The translations under genes were made by a program, and so were the position numbers. From UMGS1696 sp963643035 (GTDB lineage Bacteria > Bacillota > Clostridia > Oscillospirales > CAG-272): DNA of 8,256 nucleotides. The stretch is taken from assembly GCA_963643035.1 (NCBI GenBank), contig CAVIKO010000083.1, positions 1 through 8,256 of the forward strand, in the 5' to 3' direction. Under the pieces are notes generated by a model that made no database searches, was not told where the DNA came from, and saw only the letters and a program-made list of their open reading frames with translations. Shown piece after piece: positions 5,136 to 8,256 of this stretch (position 1 is the stretch's first letter; the number at the start of each line of letters is the position of its first letter).

Positions 5136-5984
5136 ATGGGAAAAAACGGTATTTTTACGGATCCGAATTGGATTTACATCCTCTACGGCGTGTTTTTTGT
5201 CGGTTGCTTTCTAGGTGTTGTGATCGAGACTCTGTGGTGTATGCTCCGCTATCACAAAATCGAAAGCCGCAAGGGACTGGTGATCGGACCGTTTAATCTC
5301 GTGTACGGCTTCGGCGCGGTGATGATGACCGTCGTACTCTACCCGCTCCGCGAGGCAAGGGATCTCTGGATTTTCGCCTGTGGGACAGTGCTTGGCGGCG
5401 TGTACGAATATGTGTGCAGCGTTGTGCAGGAAAAGATCGTCGGTACCATTTCTTGGAATTACTCTCATTTTCCGCTCAATCTTCATGTCAGGATCAATCT
5501 GCTGTATTGCTTTTTCTGGGGAATCCTCGCACTCGTCTGGGTGCATGATGTATATCCGCCTCTATTCCGCCTGATCGCGCGTGTACCGCTGTCGATAGGA
5601 ATCGTTTTGACATGGGTCGGTGTGGTGTTCTTCACACTGGATACCCTCCTTTCCGCCGTGGTGATCAACCGCGAACGGATGCGCCGNNNNNNNNNNCCGG
5701 AAAAGCTGTCCCAGAAGGCTTTCGGCAGGTTTTTAGATAAGTGGTACCCGACCGGACGGGTGGTGCGGATATATCCGAATATGCACTTTGATACCATGAA
5801 AAACAGCAAGCTTGAGACATTGAGCGAGAAGCAGCTCGTGCAGGCGATTGAAAAGCTGAATACGGCGCAGCGACAGAAGCTTCGGTCTATCGTAGCGAAA
5901 TTCCGGGAAATGGAGCTGTTTGGAGACGACGATCCGGATGGGGTAAAAGATTCTATCACGAAAGAAAGGCACGATGAGGAATAA
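5136..5984 (+). CDS. PF06541 (CmpB-type, putative ABC-transporter type IV) multi-membrane protein, contains a sequence gap
   Basis: The predicted 282-residue membrane protein carries the conserved core of the PF06541 family: GVVIETLWCMLRYHKIESRKGLVIGP begins near residue 27, followed by FNLVYGFGAV, a membrane segment with GTVLGGVYEYVCSVVQEK (83-100), and the block WNYSHFPLNLHVRINLLYC (107-125). About five membrane segments are seen (roughly 12-33, 53-71, 77-97, 120-138, 151-175), then a hydrophilic, charged tail of about 100 residues ending DSITKERHDEE. Ten Ns at 5687-5696 fall at residues 184-187, where the membrane part meets the tail. With a 10-base gap the frame continues, and the tail (FLDKWYP, IYPNMHF) reads like family members, so the gene is probably intact. 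The ATG at 5136 has AGGAG at 5129-5133, only two bases away, plus GGGGA at 5121. The family is widespread in Gram-positive bacteria. No transport activity is established, so the name should be treated as provisional. Confidence 0.82.
   Translation: MGKNGIFTDPNWIYILYGVFFVGCFLGVVIETLWCMLRYHKIESRKGLVIGPFNLVYGFGAVMMTVVLYPLREARDLWIFACGTVLGGVYEYVCSVVQEKIVGTISWNYSHFPLNLHVRINLLYCFFWGILALVWVHDVYPPLFRLIARVPLSIGIVLTWVGVVFFTLDTLLSAVVINRERMRXXXXPEKLSQKAFGRFLDKWYPTGRVVRIYPNMHFDTMKNSKLETLSEKQLVQAIEKLNTAQRQKLRSIVAKFREMELFGDDDPDGVKDSITKERHDEE
5687..5696. other. Assembly gap (ten Ns)
   Basis: Ten consecutive undetermined bases lie inside the PF06541 membrane protein gene, after an Arg-rich turn (NRERMR) and before PEKLSQK. 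If the length is real, the first affected codon is CGN, which is Arg whatever the base, and three codons are unknown. A round number of Ns usually marks a scaffold join, so the true length may differ. The open frame on both sides suggests a missing length of 10 plus a multiple of three. Confidence 0.97.
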
Positions 5985-6005
5985 GCACCTCCGTGAAAGA
6001 AAATC

Positions 6006-6899
6006 ATGCGAAACGTAAAGATCATCACCGATTCCTGCTCGGATCTGAATCCGGCACTGATGGAAGAATATGCCATCGATTACGCTCAGATGACGACACT
6101 GCTCGATGGGAAAAGCACACCGGCCCGTTTAACCTGGTCGTCTGAGGAGGTTCATGCTTTCTTTGATACCATCCGCGCGGGCAATCGGATCACCACCACA
6201 CAAGTGCCGCCTGAGGAGTTTCAGCGCGTGTTTGAGAAATACCTCTCTGCAGGCTATGATATTGTGTATATCGCTTGCTCCTCCAAGCAGTCCGGCTCCG
6301 TCAACACCGGAACTGTGGTGGCGCAGAAGCTCACGGAAACCTATCCGGACGGTAAAATCTATTGTATTGATTCCATGAACGCCTCCTATGGCGAGGGAAT
6401 TCTCGCACTGGAAGCGGCTCGTTATGCTCAGACAGGCAAATCGGCGGCGGAGGTGGCGGAATACATCATCGGAATTCGCAAGAATGTACTACAGTACATT
6501 ACCGTCCATACGCTTGAATATCTGAAGCGCGCAGGCAGAGTGTCGGCGTCCTCAGCATTTTTCGGCAATCTCATGGGAGTCAAACCGATTCTCATCTCCG
6601 ATGCGAACGGTGTGCAGACCCCGATCAAAAAGGTCAAGGGCAGACAGGCATCCTTCCGGGAAATCGTTTCCTTGCTAAAGGAAAATATTGTCGAACCTGA
6701 AAAGCAGACGATCTATGTCGTACACGCGGATTGTGCGCCGGAGGAGGTACGGACGCTTGTTGATAGTATAAAGAGCGAGATCCCGTGCCAGGATGTGCGG
6801 GTGTGGTACATCGGGCCTATCATCGGCGCATCCATCGGTCCGGACGCCATTGGCGCGTTTGCGTTTGGAAAAACAGTCACATACGAAATGAAAGCGTGA
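6006..6899 (+). CDS. DegV-family fatty-acid-binding protein (FakB-like)
   Basis: This soluble protein of 297 residues has the DegV fold of two domains that enclose a fatty acid. Family blocks in order are the opening IITDSCSDL (6-14), the TSQ-like motif TTTQVPPEEF (63-72), the lipid-headgroup loop ACSSKQSGSVNTG (90-102), IDSMNASYGEG (121-131), HTLEYLKRAGRVS (168-180), a second-domain block MGVKPILISDANG (190-202), and GPIIGASIGPDAIGAF (270-285). FakB proteins carry the fatty acid to FakA, which phosphorylates it to acyl-phosphate for phospholipid synthesis. The gene directly before FakA, with a 31-nt spacer, supports that role. The TTTQ motif replaces the common TSQ and the final block lacks the usual His (often GTHxGPG), so ligand preference may differ. 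The ATG at 6006 has only a weak site (GAAAGA, 5995-6000) and follows the previous stop by 21 nt, suggesting coupled expression from the ftsH promoters. Confidence 0.88.
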   Translation: MRNVKIITDSCSDLNPALMEEYAIDYAQMTTLLDGKSTPARLTWSSEEVHAFFDTIRAGNRITTTQVPPEEFQRVFEKYLSAGYDIVYIACSSKQSGSVNTGTVVAQKLTETYPDGKIYCIDSMNASYGEGILALEAARYAQTGKSAAEVAEYIIGIRKNVLQYITVHTLEYLKRAGRVSASSAFFGNLMGVKPILISDANGVQTPIKKVKGRQASFREIVSLLKENIVEPEKQTIYVVHADCAPEEVRTLVDSIKSEIPCQDVRVWYIGPIIGASIGPDAIGAFAFGKTVTYEMKA

Positions 6900-6930
6900 G
6901 TAGAGAAGACTTGGGTAGGAGATACGCAAA

Positions 6931-8256
6931 ATGGTGAAACAGATGAGCGGTGCGCAGTTTGCGGACATGGTGGCGGCGGGAGCCGTCAACCTGAAGCGGC
7001 ACGCCAAGGAAATCAATGATCTGAACGTATTCCCGATTCCGGACGGTGATACCGGCGACAATATGCTGCTCACCATCGAGTCGGGCGCGAAGAGCGCGGC
7101 AGAATCGCATACAGAGCTGTCTGCGGCCGCGCAGGCGATCGCGGATAAAATGTTGCTCGGCGCACGAGGTAATTCCGGTGTGATTCTGTCGCAGTTTTTC
7201 GCGGGACTGTGTAGTGGACTGTCCGAAACAGAGGCGGCTACCCCGGCGGAATTCTCTCTCGCAATGCAGAAGGGTGTACAGTATGCATACCGTGCCGTGA
7301 TTGAGCCTACAGAGGGAACGATGTTGACAGTCATGCGTGAAGCAAGTGAGGCGGTATTGGAAAATACCTATCCATCTGTGGAAGCCTTGCTGGAGGCTTT
7401 TATTGAAAAAGCAAAGGAAACGCTCAAGAAAACGCCCGAAATGCTGCCGGTTTTGAAAAAGGCGGGTGTGGTCGATTCCGGAGGCGCGGGACTGATCTGC
7501 ATCATGGACGGTATGCTCCGGTGTCTGCGCGGCGAGATGGCGGATGAAGATACAGATTCCGCCCTCTTCCATCACGATTCGCATGCTGCTTCACTCGATT
7601 TTTCTCTCTTCAATGAGGACAGCATACTCGATTTCGGGTATTGTACAGAATTGCTTCTCCAATTGCAGCGGTGTAAGGTCGACCTTGCGCGGTTTTCCGT
7701 GGAGGATTTGATCGCACATTTGGAGACAATGGGAGAGAGTCTTGTCGCTTTTCGCACCGGGAATATCGTGAAGATTCATATCCATACGAAAACGCCGTCC
7801 GATATTCTTGCATTCTGTCAGCAGTACGGGGAATTTTTGCAGGTCAAAATCGAAAATATGGCGCTGCAGCACAACAATAAGGTTGCAAAAGAAGAAGCGT
7901 CTGCCGCAACTCCGGAGAAAAAATGCAAGCCATACGCCGTGGTCGCGGTGGCGTCCGGAAACGGGATTCAGAGTTGGTTCCGGGAATGCGGTGCGGATGA
8001 AATCATCGACGGCGGTCAATCGAACAATCCGTCCGCGGAGGATATGCTTGCCGCTTTTGCACGCGCCGGAGCCGATACTGTCTTTGTCCTGCCCAACAAC
8101 AGCAATATTCTTTTGACTGCGAGACAGGCGGCAAGGCTGTATACCGATTCGGATGTGCGCGTGATTCCATCCCGCAATATCGGCGAGGGATACGCGGCAC
8201 TGTCCATGCTCGACACGGATTCAGGCGATACAGATACCATTGTTGCCGGTATGACG
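6931..8256 (+). CDS. fakA: Fatty acid kinase subunit FakA (DhaL/YloV type), 3' end outside window
   Basis: The frame is open to the last base and gives 442 residues; family members are about 550, so roughly the last fifth is missing. The N-terminal DhaL kinase domain (about 1-200) shows LNVFPIPDGDTGDNM at 31-45, whose D38, D40 and D43 should hold Mg-ATP, then GARGNSGVILSQFF (77-90), PTEGTMLTV (126-134) and VDSGGAGL (181-188). A middle domain of about 225-310 contains GYCTELLL (C238) and KIHIHTKTP (H283, H285); these Cys and His match the zinc site reported for staphylococcal FakA. From about 334 a DegV-like C-terminal domain starts, with VLPNNSNILLTARQAA at 387-402. The enzyme transfers phosphate from ATP to a FakB-bound fatty acid. 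The ATG at 6931 has AGGAG at 6917-6921 with nine bases of spacing. It follows the DegV gene by 31 nt in one operon with ftsH. Confidence 0.93.
   Translation, partial: MVKQMSGAQFADMVAAGAVNLKRHAKEINDLNVFPIPDGDTGDNMLLTIESGAKSAAESHTELSAAAQAIADKMLLGARGNSGVILSQFFAGLCSGLSETEAATPAEFSLAMQKGVQYAYRAVIEPTEGTMLTVMREASEAVLENTYPSVEALLEAFIEKAKETLKKTPEMLPVLKKAGVVDSGGAGLICIMDGMLRCLRGEMADEDTDSALFHHDSHAASLDFSLFNEDSILDFGYCTELLLQLQRCKVDLARFSVEDLIAHLETMGESLVAFRTGNIVKIHIHTKTPSDILAFCQQYGEFLQVKIENMALQHNNKVAKEEASAATPEKKCKPYAVVAVASGNGIQSWFRECGADEIIDGGQSNNPSAEDMLAAFARAGADTVFVLPNNSNILLTARQAARLYTDSDVRVIPSRNIGEGYAALSMLDTDSGDTDTIVAGMT

Noticed and set aside
5985..5995. CACCTCC before degV, complementary to a ribosome binding site
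   Set aside because: It could pair with the internal GAGGAGG at 6144-6150, but the distance is large and no functional start depends on that site; likely chance.
6144..6378. Internal GAGGAGG plus ATG (6154) in degV opening a 74-codon frame
   Set aside because: The ribosome-site-like sequence is good, but the product is a low-complexity Ser/Pro/Arg chain typical of a shifted frame and lies wholly within the conserved DegV sequence.
6877..7584. Overlapping minus-strand open frames in the fakA region (also 6675-7334)
   Set aside because: Antisense to the intact DhaL domain of FakA. They exist because the GC-biased codons of fakA rarely give antisense stops.

Overview
The window looks like chromosomal DNA of a Gram-positive anaerobe of the class Clostridia (Bacillota), most plausibly near the Oscillospiraceae/Ruminococcaceae. 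This rests on protein families and gene signals: a compact 603-residue FtsH, a PF06541 multi-membrane protein, a DegV/FakA fatty-acid kinase pair, strong AGGAGG-type ribosome binding sites, sigma-A-like promoters with extended -10 boxes, and U-tract terminators. The taxonomic call is inference. All genes are on the + strand. I see no tRNA, rRNA, CRISPR array, insertion sequence or phage gene. A run of ten Ns (5687-5696) marks an assembly gap inside one gene.

Layout: (1) 1-279 is the C-terminal end of a PAP2 membrane phosphatase, closed by a strong terminator. (2) 330-3112 is a sugar-phosphate module: a dyad operator candidate over a sigma-A promoter, a structured leader, a BadF/BadG-type (N-acetylglucosamine-kinase-like) sugar kinase, a SIS-domain protein of the UPF0309 type overlapping it by 14 nt, a 154-nt spacer holding three TTTTA-N3/4-(T/G)AAAA dyads and a GC-rich hairpin, a second divergent SIS protein, and a terminator. 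(3) 3113-8256 is a second transcription unit: tandem promoters, a predicted 16-codon leader peptide overlapping the start of ftsH, ftsH, a PF06541 membrane protein, a DegV (FakB-like) fatty-acid-binding protein and FakA, which runs off the window end.

How the genes may work together: in the first module the kinase would phosphorylate an amino sugar or related sugar, and the two SIS proteins would bind, isomerise or cleave the resulting sugar phosphate. No transporter or named pathway enzyme is present to fix the substrate. In the second module the DegV protein would present a fatty acid to FakA for phosphorylation to acyl-phosphate, next to membrane quality control (FtsH) and a membrane protein of unknown role, so the theme is the membrane.

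No stretch over 300 bases lacks a gene. The longest spacers (280-481, 2193-2346, 3079-3244) carry the regulatory structures listed. The least explained parts are the ftsH leader peptide, the operator candidates around the kinase/SIS module, and the function of the paired SIS proteins.
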